Source: Desulfurococcaceae archaeon UBA285
GTDB taxonomy: Archaea > Thermoproteota > Thermoprotei_A > Sulfolobales > Desulfurococcaceae
Assembly (NCBI GenBank): GCA_002495025.1
Contig: DADP01000035.1
Location: 1 to 20,236 of the forward strand
Direction of reading: 5' to 3'
Length of the DNA: 20,236 bases
Shown here in pieces: positions 9,583-16,584 of the stretch; positions within the stretch are counted from its first letter, which is position 1, and each line of letters starts with the position of its first letter. Below the pieces are notes generated by a model that saw nothing but the letters and a program-made list of their open reading frames with translations, was not told the DNA's origin and searched no databases. Made by a program: the position numbers and the translations under genes.

Positions 9583-11139
9583 CTACTTCCTGCCTTCTCT
9601 ACCACTACTATGTCTACGTCTAGATAAATAGTGTCTTTCTAGTGCTGCTCTCACACTGGCATAGTAGTACCATGCACTTCTCTTTATAGACATTGCTTTC
9701 TCGCTTTGTAGAATACTCGTCAGTACGCTGGGTTTCTTTACATAGTTCTTTACTCCTTCATCATCAAATTCTACTAGTGTTGCTAATACAATGCTGTGAG
9801 TTGTAATTGTATTCACTATTTTCTTAGTAATACTGTTATCTACTTCTACGAGTTTACTAATTGTGTAATCAGCACTCTGGAAAACCGGGTGTTCAATAAG
9901 GTATTTCAAATATATGTGGTTTGTTACTAAGCCCTCAATAGTTAGCTCTGTTAGAGCTCTATTTAACCTTGAAATAGCTGTTTTTCTCTCTGTACCCCAC
10001 GCTATTATTCTAGCTATTAAATCACGGTTTTCAATTTGAACTCCTTTCGAGAGTTCAGAGTCTACTCTTATACCCGCCCCGCCGGGTTCAATGTAGTTTG
10101 TTATTGTACCAGTTGTTTTCTCGTTGGTTAATGGGTTTTCAGCATATATGTTTACACCTATTGCATGCCCATCGAGGATTAACTCGTCTTGTTTTACTCC
10201 GTGGGCACCGTATAGTGATACCTCTAATTGTTTTTTAACGAGATCTCTTCTAATAATAAACTCTGTAACAGCGTGTTCTGGTGTCAATCCAGGGTTTACT
10301 TCTATAAAGAATACTTGTTTGGTTTCTGGATTGTAAATAAACTCTATTGTAGCTAGGTTTTCTAGTCTAATACTCCTCGCAATTGTTAAAGCCATTTCAA
10401 TTATTTTCCTTCTCGTCTCTTGGTCTAGTGATGGTGACGGTGCTTCAGCGATTAATCTACGAAAGTTTCTTCCAATAAAACACTCTCTATCATATAAGTG
10501 TATAATATTTTCTCTATCTCCGAGAACTTGAACCTCGATATGTTTACTGTTTTCTATAAATGGCTCGACGTAGAGTCTTGGATCTCTAAATGTTTTTTCA
10601 GCTATAGAACGAGATGATTTAACCATTGACTCGACTTCGCTCTCACTCCGTATAATTCTAACACCAATACCCCATTTTCCAGCAATTGGTTTTAAAATCA
10701 ATGGATAACCATGTTCACGAGCAAACTCTAATACATCATCGGGTGATTTAATTTCTCTCCATGGAGGTGTAGGTATACCTAGTTTTTCAGCATAGGTTTT
10801 AGCTACTATTTTATCTCTTGTTATAGCGTAGACGCTTGGTGGAGGAGCAATAAATGCTATGTTTTTTCTCTTCAATAAACTAGCATATTCGTTTTCCATT
10901 GCTAGTATTCCATAACCAGGATGAACGGCATCGGCGCCTAGTTCCTGGGCGGCATATATTATTTCATTTATATCTTCATAGCTCGATATTTCAATATCGT
11001 CAACCATAAATCTCCTGTGGAGGGCTTCTTTATCGCTAGGAGTATAAACTCCAATGGGAATTAATCCATTATCTTTAATTGTCCTTGCTATTCTAATAGC
11101 TATTTCTCCACCGGTTGCTATAAGCACCTTTATAGACAT
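9583..11139 (-). CDS. Divergent biotin-carboxylase-family ATP-grasp protein
   Basis: A 518-residue protein with the full biotin carboxylase fold order. The N-domain has VLIATGGEIAIRIART (5-20) and DAVHPGYGILAMENEYA (70-86). The ATP-grasp domain has K110, K150, E266, E280 and N282, and the C-domain has GIRVDSE (357-363). Databases would name it acetyl-CoA or pyruvate carboxylase biotin carboxylase subunit. However, compared with E. coli AccC several contact residues are changed: K238 is R228, R292 is G284, Q294 is T286, V295 is P287, Q233 is G223 and H236 is F226. The NRGEIA motif is TGGEIA and the glycine-rich loop is AGKWGIGVR. E296 and R338 equivalents remain (E288, R358). ATP use is likely; biotin carboxylation is doubtful. 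The last 14 residues are very basic. No biotin carrier or carboxyltransferase gene is adjacent. I chose ATG at 11139, with GGTG six bases upstream; the GTG at 11148 is part of that binding site. Confidence 0.85.
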   Translation of the reverse strand: MSIKVLIATGGEIAIRIARTIKDNGLIPIGVYTPSDKEALHRRFMVDDIEISSYEDINEIIYAAQELGADAVHPGYGILAMENEYASLLKRKNIAFIAPPPSVYAITRDKIVAKTYAEKLGIPTPPWREIKSPDDVLEFAREHGYPLILKPIAGKWGIGVRIIRSESEVESMVKSSRSIAEKTFRDPRLYVEPFIENSKHIEVQVLGDRENIIHLYDRECFIGRNFRRLIAEAPSPSLDQETRRKIIEMALTIARSIRLENLATIEFIYNPETKQVFFIEVNPGLTPEHAVTEFIIRRDLVKKQLEVSLYGAHGVKQDELILDGHAIGVNIYAENPLTNEKTTGTITNYIEPGGAGIRVDSELSKGVQIENRDLIARIIAWGTERKTAISRLNRALTELTIEGLVTNHIYLKYLIEHPVFQSADYTISKLVEVDNSITKKIVNTITTHSIVLATLVEFDDEGVKNYVKKPSVLTSILQSEKAMSIKRSAWYYYASVRAALERHYLSRRRHSSGREGRK

Positions 11140-11166
11140 TTCATACACCGATTGTGGATACTACGC

Positions 11167-11198
11167 TAGTGTAGAGCACTCTATACTACCATAAATCC
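11167..11198 (-). promoter_or_regulatory. Promoter of the biotin-carboxylase-like gene with a 22-bp palindrome
   Basis: On the minus strand the TATA-like GGATTTATGG (11189-11198) runs straight into an imperfect palindrome at 11167-11188. Its ten-base arms TAGTATAGAG and CTCTACACTA pair at nine of ten positions across a two-base centre. The expected transcription start (about 11168) is at its far edge and the gene starts 28 bases later. A protein bound here would block RNA polymerase, so it is a candidate operator; as RNA, part of it could fold as a hairpin. Confidence 0.5.
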
Positions 11199-11207
11199 TA
11201 TACTCTA

Positions 11208-11223
11208 ATAAAAATAAATGTGT
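11208..11223 (-). terminator. T-rich 3' end after the M20 peptidase gene
   Basis: About 15-30 bases after the M20 stop the minus strand reads ACATTTATTTTTATTAG. It is a T-rich stretch of the kind that ends archaeal transcripts, sitting just before the next gene's promoter. Confidence 0.3.
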
Positions 11224-11236
11224 AGGATAGAGATGG

Positions 11237-12457
11237 TTAATCTGCGTCTTTTCGTAGTATTTCTACGAGTTTAATGTATACATCAATAGCTCTGTATAAA
11301 TCATCTAGCTCTATGAACTCGTTTGCTTGATGGGCTACTCCAATAGCTCCTGGACCATAGGCTACTGCTTCTATTCCCTTCTCCGAGTAGTATTTTAAAT
11401 CCAATCCACCAGTGCATATTACGGCTTCTGGTTCTATTCCTATAGTGGTACTAGCTGCTTTCTTAATTGCACTAATTATTTTTGAGTTTTCGGGTGTATA
11501 AGCAGGGTTTGATGAATCCAGTATTTCTAAGTCTACTTGAATACCTGTTTCACTGGTAATTCTACTAGCTAGTTGTCTTATTTCTTCTATTACATCTTCA
11601 GCTCTTTCTTCAACAATCAACCTCCTATCTATACTGAAACCCGAGAAACCCGGAACAATGTTTACTGCCCCCGGAGAAACTAGTAGTCCGCCTGGATTAA
11701 TTGTTGGTTTTGAAGCGCGTGGATCTTCGTATTTAAGAATACTCTTCTTGTTTTCAAGTATTGCACGGTATTCATTAATAAATTTTTTCGCGTATACAAT
11801 CATTTTCTCGAATGCGTTTTCTCCAAGCCATGGTGCTGATCCGTGAGCTTGTCTGCCACGAACATTAATTAAAAACCAGACATTTCCCCTGTGACCATTA
11901 TATATTCTTCCAAGACTTGATGGTTCTGCTATAACCACCCAGTTTGGTCTACTACCAAGTTCTCTAACTAAATAACCCGTTCCGGTTACACCGCCGATTT
12001 CCTCGTCTGGAACAAGCACTCCTTCAACTATTATATCTGGTTCTCTCTCTGCATAGTAGATCAGAGCTGCTAGAAACGCCGCTATACCTCCCTTCATATC
12101 TGTAGCTCCTCTACCATATAGTTTATTATCAATGATCCTGGGAGTGAAGGGGTCGCTAGACCAGCCACTACCCGGTGGTACAACATCGTAGTGTCCATTA
12201 AACTGTAGTACTTTGTCTCCATATCCAACTCTCGCGATCAATATATATCTCGGTTTACTTGGATTGTATTCTTTTGGCAAGTGTTTTTCAATGTATTCAT
12301 CTGGCACTCTATGTATTGTTACGTGAACTCCATACTGTGATAATACGTCTCTATAGTAATCAATTATTTCCTCGTATTGCTCTCCCAGAACGGTTTTATA
12401 CTTAATGCTTTCAGAGAGGATTTTAAGAGAGATATTTCTTAGTTCACTTATATCCAA
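11237..12457 (-). CDS. M20-family metallopeptidase/deacylase (ArgE/DapE-like)
   Basis: A 406-residue member of the M20 di-zinc hydrolase family (acetylornithine deacetylase, succinyl-diaminopimelate desuccinylase, carboxypeptidases). Visible motifs are NGHYDVVPPG with zinc ligand H89 and D91, GRGATDMKGG with bridging D120, PDEEIGG with general base E152 and ligand E153, AEPS with ligand E178, GRQAHGSAP with H205 from the dimerisation domain, and VAHQANEF with ligand H376. The lid/dimerisation domain covers about 185-300. The fold and activity class are clear, but the substrate is not. In a peptide-fermenting archaeon it could be an aminoacyl or N-acyl hydrolase. The start is TTG at 12457, with GGTG seven bases upstream; no in-frame ATG is suitable. 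A TATA-like element (TTTTTTATATTT) lies about 45 bases upstream in the gap after the ferredoxin gene. Confidence 0.9.
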   Translation of the reverse strand: MDISELRNISLKILSESIKYKTVLGEQYEEIIDYYRDVLSQYGVHVTIHRVPDEYIEKHLPKEYNPSKPRYILIARVGYGDKVLQFNGHYDVVPPGSGWSSDPFTPRIIDNKLYGRGATDMKGGIAAFLAALIYYAEREPDIIVEGVLVPDEEIGGVTGTGYLVRELGSRPNWVVIAEPSSLGRIYNGHRGNVWFLINVRGRQAHGSAPWLGENAFEKMIVYAKKFINEYRAILENKKSILKYEDPRASKPTINPGGLLVSPGAVNIVPGFSGFSIDRRLIVEERAEDVIEEIRQLASRITSETGIQVDLEILDSSNPAYTPENSKIISAIKKAASTTIGIEPEAVICTGGLDLKYYSEKGIEAVAYGPGAIGVAHQANEFIELDDLYRAIDVYIKLVEILRKDAD

Positions 12458-12496
12458 GTGGATACACCGTGTAAACTCGTGTAAAAATAGGAGACG

Positions 12497-12515
12497 AGAA
12501 AAATATAAAAAACTA
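12497..12515 (-). promoter_or_regulatory. Promoter of the M20 gene, overlapping the T-rich end of the ferredoxin gene
   Basis: The minus strand reads CTAGTTTTTTATATTTTTCTC just after the ferredoxin stop. The T runs fit termination of the ferredoxin transcript, and TTTTTATAT fits a TATA box about 40-50 bases before the M20 start. The two functions appear to share the same bases. Confidence 0.4.
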
Positions 12516-12521
12516 GTGAGT

Positions 12522-12764
12522 CTACTCTACTTTCTCTACGTGGATTATTTGGACGGGGCAGGCATTGGCGGCGTCTTGTACACAGGATAATAGGTCTTCT
12601 GTTACTATTCCAACAGCTATGTTTCCGCCTTCACGGTACTTGGGGGTTATCTGGGATTTGTTGTCGTCTGGGTTCATTTCAAAGACGTCTGGACATATTG
12701 ATACACAGACCATGTCGCTTATGCAGTTTTCTCTTGGTTCTATTTTAACTCTGTATTTGGCCAT
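12522..12764 (-). CDS. Single-cluster [4Fe-4S] ferredoxin with Asp in the cluster motif
   Basis: An 80-residue soluble electron carrier. The cluster-binding motif is C14-ISD17-MV-C20-VSI-C24-PDVFEM, and the second part is C61-VQDAANA-C69-P. This matches the Pyrococcus furiosus ferredoxin pattern, where Asp replaces the usual second cysteine as cluster ligand and the two extra cysteines (here C24 and C61) can form a disulfide. Such ferredoxins accept electrons from ferredoxin-dependent oxidoreductases of glycolysis and amino-acid fermentation. A longer loop between the two halves (about 32-50) separates it from the 66-residue Pyrococcus protein. The ATG at 12764 is preceded by GGTGA seven bases upstream. 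It is likely monocistronic: TATA-like TTAAAAAC is about 35-40 bases upstream and a T-rich tract follows the stop. Confidence 0.95.
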   Translation of the reverse strand: MAKYRVKIEPRENCISDMVCVSICPDVFEMNPDDNKSQITPKYREGGNIAVGIVTEDLLSCVQDAANACPVQIIHVEKVE

Positions 12765-12796
12765 TTGTATTCACCGAGATTAGTAATGAGAGGGGT

Positions 12797-12808
12797 GGTT
12801 TTTAACTC
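12797..12808 (-). promoter_or_regulatory. TATA-box promoter of the ferredoxin gene
   Basis: On the minus strand, GAGTTAAAAACC lies about 33-44 bases before the ATG. The expected transcription start near 12778 gives a leader of about 14 bases containing CGGTGA. Confidence 0.4.
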
Positions 12809-12818
12809 TTGTTGATGA

Positions 12819-12878
12819 TCAGATATGCGGGGCGTCATCACACCCGTTTAAAGGGTCTTTCCCTAGGTTCTTCATCAC
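12819..12878 (-). ncRNA. C/D box sRNA (2'-O-methylation guide), candidate
   Basis: In the 157-base gap between the ferredoxin and marC genes the minus strand has a complete archaeal C/D layout. Box C is GTGATGA (12872-12878), followed by a 12-base guide AGAACCTAGGGA (12860-12871) and a degenerate D' AAGA (12856-12859). Next come CCC-TTTAAAC-GGG, able to form a small hairpin, then T and box C' GTGATGA (12835-12841). A second 12-base guide CGCCCCGCATAT (12823-12834) precedes box D CTGA (12819-12822). The total is 60 bases, typical of archaea. Such RNAs bind L7Ae, Nop5 and fibrillarin. By the N+5 rule, guide 2 would direct methylation of a G within AUAUGCGGGGCG and guide 1 of a U within UCCCUAGGUUCU. 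I could not identify the target. A TATA-like element lies about 25 bases upstream. The weak point is D', which keeps only the GA of CUGA. Confidence 0.75.
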
Positions 12879-12900
12879 TATAAAAACAATTTCTATTCGA

Positions 12901-12911
12901 GTTTATTATAG
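12901..12911 (-). promoter_or_regulatory. TATA-box promoter of the C/D box sRNA
   Basis: On the minus strand, CTATAATAAAC sits between the marC stop and the sRNA. Its centre is about 28 bases before box C, the distance expected if transcription starts a few bases upstream of the mature RNA. A second TATA-like TTTTTATA abuts box C directly and is too close to serve. Confidence 0.45.
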
Positions 12912-12921
12912 TTCTATGTGG

Positions 12922-13551
12922 CTATTTACTCGTTAATGGTAGAAATAGTTCAATATAGTATGTTCTTATACCATAAACAATCATTTCAACGGCTACTCCA
13001 GCAATAATCACTGCCATAAATCTACCCAGTGCTCTAACCGTTGACATTTTCAATATTCTAACTAATACCCTGCTGAGTCTCAATATCCAGAAGGAGACTA
13101 GACAAGCTACAATAGCAGCTATTAACACAAGAGCTTGATTTACTATATCGCCTGGTTTAGATGAAACGAGAAGTAGTATTGTAGTCATTGTACCAGGACC
13201 TATTATTAGAGGAGTAGCTATTGGTACAACAGCAATGTCTCCTGGATGTACTTTTTTAGTTCTAACTTCTTCACCCAACATATCTAGAGCTATTGTCAAT
13301 AGAATTATTCCACCACCTACTCTTAGACCGGCTATTGAGATATTAAAAGCTTCTAGTATATACCGGCCGAGAGTGGCAAATAATACTACAATAAATAATC
13401 CTGCAAAAGTAGCTTTTTTAACTATTGACTCTATTTCTCTATCTTTTAACCCCTCTGTGAGAGCTATAAAAGTAGGTATTACTGAAAAGGGGTTCATAAT
13501 AGCTAGTAACTGGGTGAAGTACGCTATAAATACATATACTAATTCGATCAA
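12922..13551 (-). CDS. MarC family (UPF0056) integral membrane protein
   Basis: A roughly 209-residue polytopic inner membrane protein with about six hydrophobic segments. The family signatures are MNPFSVIPTFIALTEG near the N-terminus and PIATPLIIGPGTMTTILL in the second half, the paired NPF/PGT re-entrant-like motifs of MarC proteins. Their function is unsettled: the original link to multiple antibiotic resistance in E. coli was withdrawn, and transport of small metabolites is only suggested. The gene overlaps or abuts the leuS stop and is probably co-transcribed with it. The longest reading starts at TTG 13569 inside leuS. I prefer TTG at 13551 because GGTGG lies about six bases upstream and the first membrane segment follows directly. 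The choice changes six residues only. Confidence 0.85.
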   Translation of the reverse strand: MIELVYVFIAYFTQLLAIMNPFSVIPTFIALTEGLKDREIESIVKKATFAGLFIVVLFATLGRYILEAFNISIAGLRVGGGIILLTIALDMLGEEVRTKKVHPGDIAVVPIATPLIIGPGTMTTILLLVSSKPGDIVNQALVLIAAIVACLVSFWILRLSRVLVRILKMSTVRALGRFMAVIIAGVAVEMIVYGIRTYYIELFLPLTSK

Positions 13552-13561
13552 TTCAACCACC

Positions 13562-16474
13562 TTATTCAATGTAGAGTGCTGGTTTTAAAGGCAGTGCTCT
13601 CTCTGCTTTTGGAATACCCTTGTTTCTTGCTTCGTCTTCCCATAGAACAATTACTTCTTGAATACCTGGTATTTTACTCTTAATGTAGTTTGATAGTGTG
13701 GTGTATACTTCGCGTTCGCGTCTACTTGTAGTCTTTGTAATTCTAGATAATACCTCGCGATCCACCTTCTTGTATGTATTGTATGCTTCAGCAATCTCGG
13801 CCTCTCTTCCTCTCAAACTATAGGTTGAACGCATGTGTTCAATAATGGTTTTTAATGGTGTGTTTTCAATTGTCATTTTGGCTATTTCTCTCTTCCACTC
13901 TGGAGCAATAATTATGTATACTTTGAAGGACTCTTTTCTAACCAGGCCTGCTAGTTCTTTAATATCTTCTATTGTTGATTCAACCGAGTCTACTAGTATA
14001 ATTATTTCTTCGTCTATTGTTGGAGGTGTTGGCCATTTAGAGGTAGATAGTAGATCTGTGTTTCCAAGCCATGTGTTTATTTCTTCTGTTATATGTGGTA
14101 TTACAGGGTTTAACACTGTTATCCAGTCTCTTAGTATCCTCCTTACTCCACATACGTATTCGTCTCCCATCATGTCGCGGTATTTATCTATTAGTGATAA
14201 TGCGTCGAAGAAGACTGTTTGCACGTATTCTCTGATTTCTAGTTTCTCCATGTGGTTTGTTGCTTTTGCTATTAATCCATAGAATTTATTGATAAACCAG
14301 TCTGTGTAAACGTTTTCTCCGAGCCTACACTCGGTGGTAGAAGCTGATTTAGCTATATTTACGAATTTCACGAGGCTACTAACGACTTTATCTACTTCTG
14401 CTTCTCTCCAATCAAGTACGCTGTCTAGGCTTGCAGCCCAGGATATGTATAGTCTAAACAAGTCGGCTGAGTACAGTGTTACAATGTGTCTTAGTGGAAT
14501 TACATTGCCTTTACTCTTAGACATTTTTGCTCCTTCTCTAATAACGGTTTCATTTAGTGAGATTGTTTTCGGCGCGTATTTCTCTCCAAATATAGCGATG
14601 TGGTGGAGTATGTAGAATGATAAGTGGTTGGATATGTGTGGTACACCGGTGTGTCTATGGTCTACTGGGTACCAATATGTAAACTCTCGTCTCATTTCTT
14701 CTATGACTTCTATGGGAATACCGCTCTTTTTAGATACTTCTTCGGGTGATCCTATGCCTAGAAATACATAGTCGAATACTTCGGGTATTAGTGATTCTGG
14801 TGGAATACTGTGTTTTCTAATTAAGTGTGCAATAGTGTAGAATGCCATGTATATTGTAGAGTCGCTTAGGCTTTCAATAATCCAGTCTGGATCCCATGGA
14901 AGCCTTGTACCAATACCTCTCTTTCTAGCACAGGGTCTCTTGTCGAGCCAGTCGATGGTGTCTAGAAAGGCCTTTTTATACTTCGACGGTATTATCTTTA
15001 TTTCATCGTTTTCAAGCATTTTCCTAGTCTTCTCTTTGAGCCATTCTAGATTATAGTTTATAAACCACTGGCCCTTAATCTTGGCAACGATGATTTCGCC
15101 GCCTCCTCTACACTTAGCCTTCCTGTTTAACTCATAGAATGGTATTGCCTTGCCCTCTCTATAGAGGTATTCTCTAACCTTTTCCCTAGCCTCTCTAACA
15201 CTTAAACCCTTGAATTCAGGGTGGTCGATGATTAATACTCCATTGTAGAATTGTTCTTTGTAAACCTCTCTTGTCACATCTTCTAATCTTGGATCGCTTT
15301 GACTAGTTATACCCGCGTTTTTAACAGCTATTTCAGCGTGGTGGCCTGTAACACCGGGGACATCGATTATTTTTCTTGGTTCTATTCTAGCAACGAGTTC
15401 TGGGTTTAAACCATACTCTCCTAGTAGTTCAGGTCTACTCTTGATTTCCATGAGTGCTACATAGTCGTATGGTGCATCACTGGGTTCTGAGTAGACTACT
15501 CCAGTAGCGTTTTCAACGTCTACAAACCACGCGGGGAGTACTAACACCTTGTCTCCAAATGGTGATACTACTTCTTCCCCAATGATTTCTCTACCCTTAA
15601 CCCTGGCGAGAACACTGAATTCTTCTTCTGGATACTGGTGTTGTAGTTTAATAAAGGCCTTTTCGCTAACTAGTATTTTCTCGTTATTCCACTCGAATAG
15701 AACATAGTCTCCTTCGGGGTGAACCCAGACATTTGTAACTCCAAATAGTGTTTCTGGTCTAAGAGTAGCTGCGAGGAGTGTCCACCCCCTACTAGGCATT
15801 GTAAACTTTACAGCTGTATACTCCATTATCTCTACTGGGTTTACATCGGCGTCTTGAATATCGTCTTCGCCTTCTGGTTGCTTGTGGAGGAGACAGTATG
15901 TGACAATGTGGTCTCCCTGTGTTATAAGGCCTTTTTCTTGGAGTTTATAGTACTGCCATGTCACGAATTTATTGTATGGTGGCTCGCCAGTATGGAACTT
16001 CCTCCTCCAATCTATACTATATCCTAGTTCTTCGAAGTCGCTTTGTATTCTACTAGCAAAGAATTCTGCTAGATTTAATGGGTCTTTAAATGATTCGAGT
16101 ATTTTTTCTACTTCTTTTCTGTCTTCCACGTAGAGTGATATATAAGACCTGTAGAGGTCTACTGTTTTAGGGTCTCCTCTTGAAATCATCTCGGAGTAAG
16201 CAATAATGGGGGTTCCAGTAATGTGGAAAGCCATGGGGTATAATACATTGAATCCACGTAGCCTCTTATATCTGGCTATAATGTCTCCAATAGTATATGT
16301 TCTACCGTGCCCGATGTGTAGAGGGCCGTTTGCATAGGGGTAGGGTACTGTAATAAAGAATTTAGGTGTGTCTTCTCTTGGATTAGCTTCAAACACCTTT
16401 TTCTCTCTCCAAACCTCTTGCCACTTCTTCTCTATACTTCGAAGCCATTCTAGAAACTCTTGTTTTCGCTGCAT
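13562..16474 (-). CDS. leuS: Leucyl-tRNA synthetase (archaeal/eukaryotic type)
   Basis: A 970-residue class Ia synthetase charging tRNA-Leu, full length for the archaeal type. The Rossmann fold opens with FFITVPYPYANGPLHIGHGRT, holding the HIGH signature at 53-56. The CP1 editing domain (about 160-520) contains the Thr-rich LLAATLRPETLFGVTN (233-248) and the loop VVYSEPSDAPYDYVAL with the conserved editing Asp D337. The class I KMSKS motif is exact: AKMSKSKGN (649-657). The anticodon-binding helical bundle and the archaeal C-terminal domain follow, ending in GIPKAERALPLKPALYIE. The ATG at 16474 is preceded by TTGGTGAGTCC, a good binding site. It faces the LysRS gene across a 110-base divergent promoter, and marC follows without a gap. 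Confidence is very high. Confidence 0.98.
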   Translation of the reverse strand: MQRKQEFLEWLRSIEKKWQEVWREKKVFEANPREDTPKFFITVPYPYANGPLHIGHGRTYTIGDIIARYKRLRGFNVLYPMAFHITGTPIIAYSEMISRGDPKTVDLYRSYISLYVEDRKEVEKILESFKDPLNLAEFFASRIQSDFEELGYSIDWRRKFHTGEPPYNKFVTWQYYKLQEKGLITQGDHIVTYCLLHKQPEGEDDIQDADVNPVEIMEYTAVKFTMPSRGWTLLAATLRPETLFGVTNVWVHPEGDYVLFEWNNEKILVSEKAFIKLQHQYPEEEFSVLARVKGREIIGEEVVSPFGDKVLVLPAWFVDVENATGVVYSEPSDAPYDYVALMEIKSRPELLGEYGLNPELVARIEPRKIIDVPGVTGHHAEIAVKNAGITSQSDPRLEDVTREVYKEQFYNGVLIIDHPEFKGLSVREAREKVREYLYREGKAIPFYELNRKAKCRGGGEIIVAKIKGQWFINYNLEWLKEKTRKMLENDEIKIIPSKYKKAFLDTIDWLDKRPCARKRGIGTRLPWDPDWIIESLSDSTIYMAFYTIAHLIRKHSIPPESLIPEVFDYVFLGIGSPEEVSKKSGIPIEVIEEMRREFTYWYPVDHRHTGVPHISNHLSFYILHHIAIFGEKYAPKTISLNETVIREGAKMSKSKGNVIPLRHIVTLYSADLFRLYISWAASLDSVLDWREAEVDKVVSSLVKFVNIAKSASTTECRLGENVYTDWFINKFYGLIAKATNHMEKLEIREYVQTVFFDALSLIDKYRDMMGDEYVCGVRRILRDWITVLNPVIPHITEEINTWLGNTDLLSTSKWPTPPTIDEEIIILVDSVESTIEDIKELAGLVRKESFKVYIIIAPEWKREIAKMTIENTPLKTIIEHMRSTYSLRGREAEIAEAYNTYKKVDREVLSRITKTTSRREREVYTTLSNYIKSKIPGIQEVIVLWEDEARNKGIPKAERALPLKPALYIE

Positions 16475-16512
16475 GGACTCACCAATAACTACAATTCACT
16501 GAATTAATGATA

Positions 16513-16551
16513 CATACTTAAAAGTATTTGTATTTTAACCAGTCTTATAAT
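16513..16551. promoter_or_regulatory. Divergent promoters of leuS and the LysRS gene
   Basis: In the 110-base gap the minus strand has CTTTTAAG (16517-16524), about 45 bases before the leuS ATG. The plus strand has CTTATAAT (16544-16551), about 35-40 bases before the LysRS ATG. The two boxes sit about 20 bases apart, so leuS and LysRS transcription complexes would be close neighbours and may be mutually exclusive (inference). Confidence 0.45.
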
Positions 16552-16584
16552 ACGTTCACGTGTATAAATAGCAGAGGTGCGCCA

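Noticed and set aside
12922..13551. MarC as a multidrug efflux protein
   Set aside because: The family's link to antibiotic resistance is not supported, so only the family name is given.
15451..15498. LeuRS editing loop reading EPSDAPYD instead of VPAHAPYD
   Set aside because: Eukaryotic cytosolic LeuRS also has PSD in this loop and the key Asp is kept, so editing is probably normal.
16515..16526. Short palindrome TACTTAAAAGTA between leuS and lysS
   Set aside because: It coincides with the leuS TATA box, and such short AT-rich symmetry is expected by chance.
16528..16584. 19-codon N-terminal extension of LysRS
   Set aside because: It includes the TATA-like box. The ATG at 16585 has AGAGGTG directly upstream and gives the normal family N-terminus.
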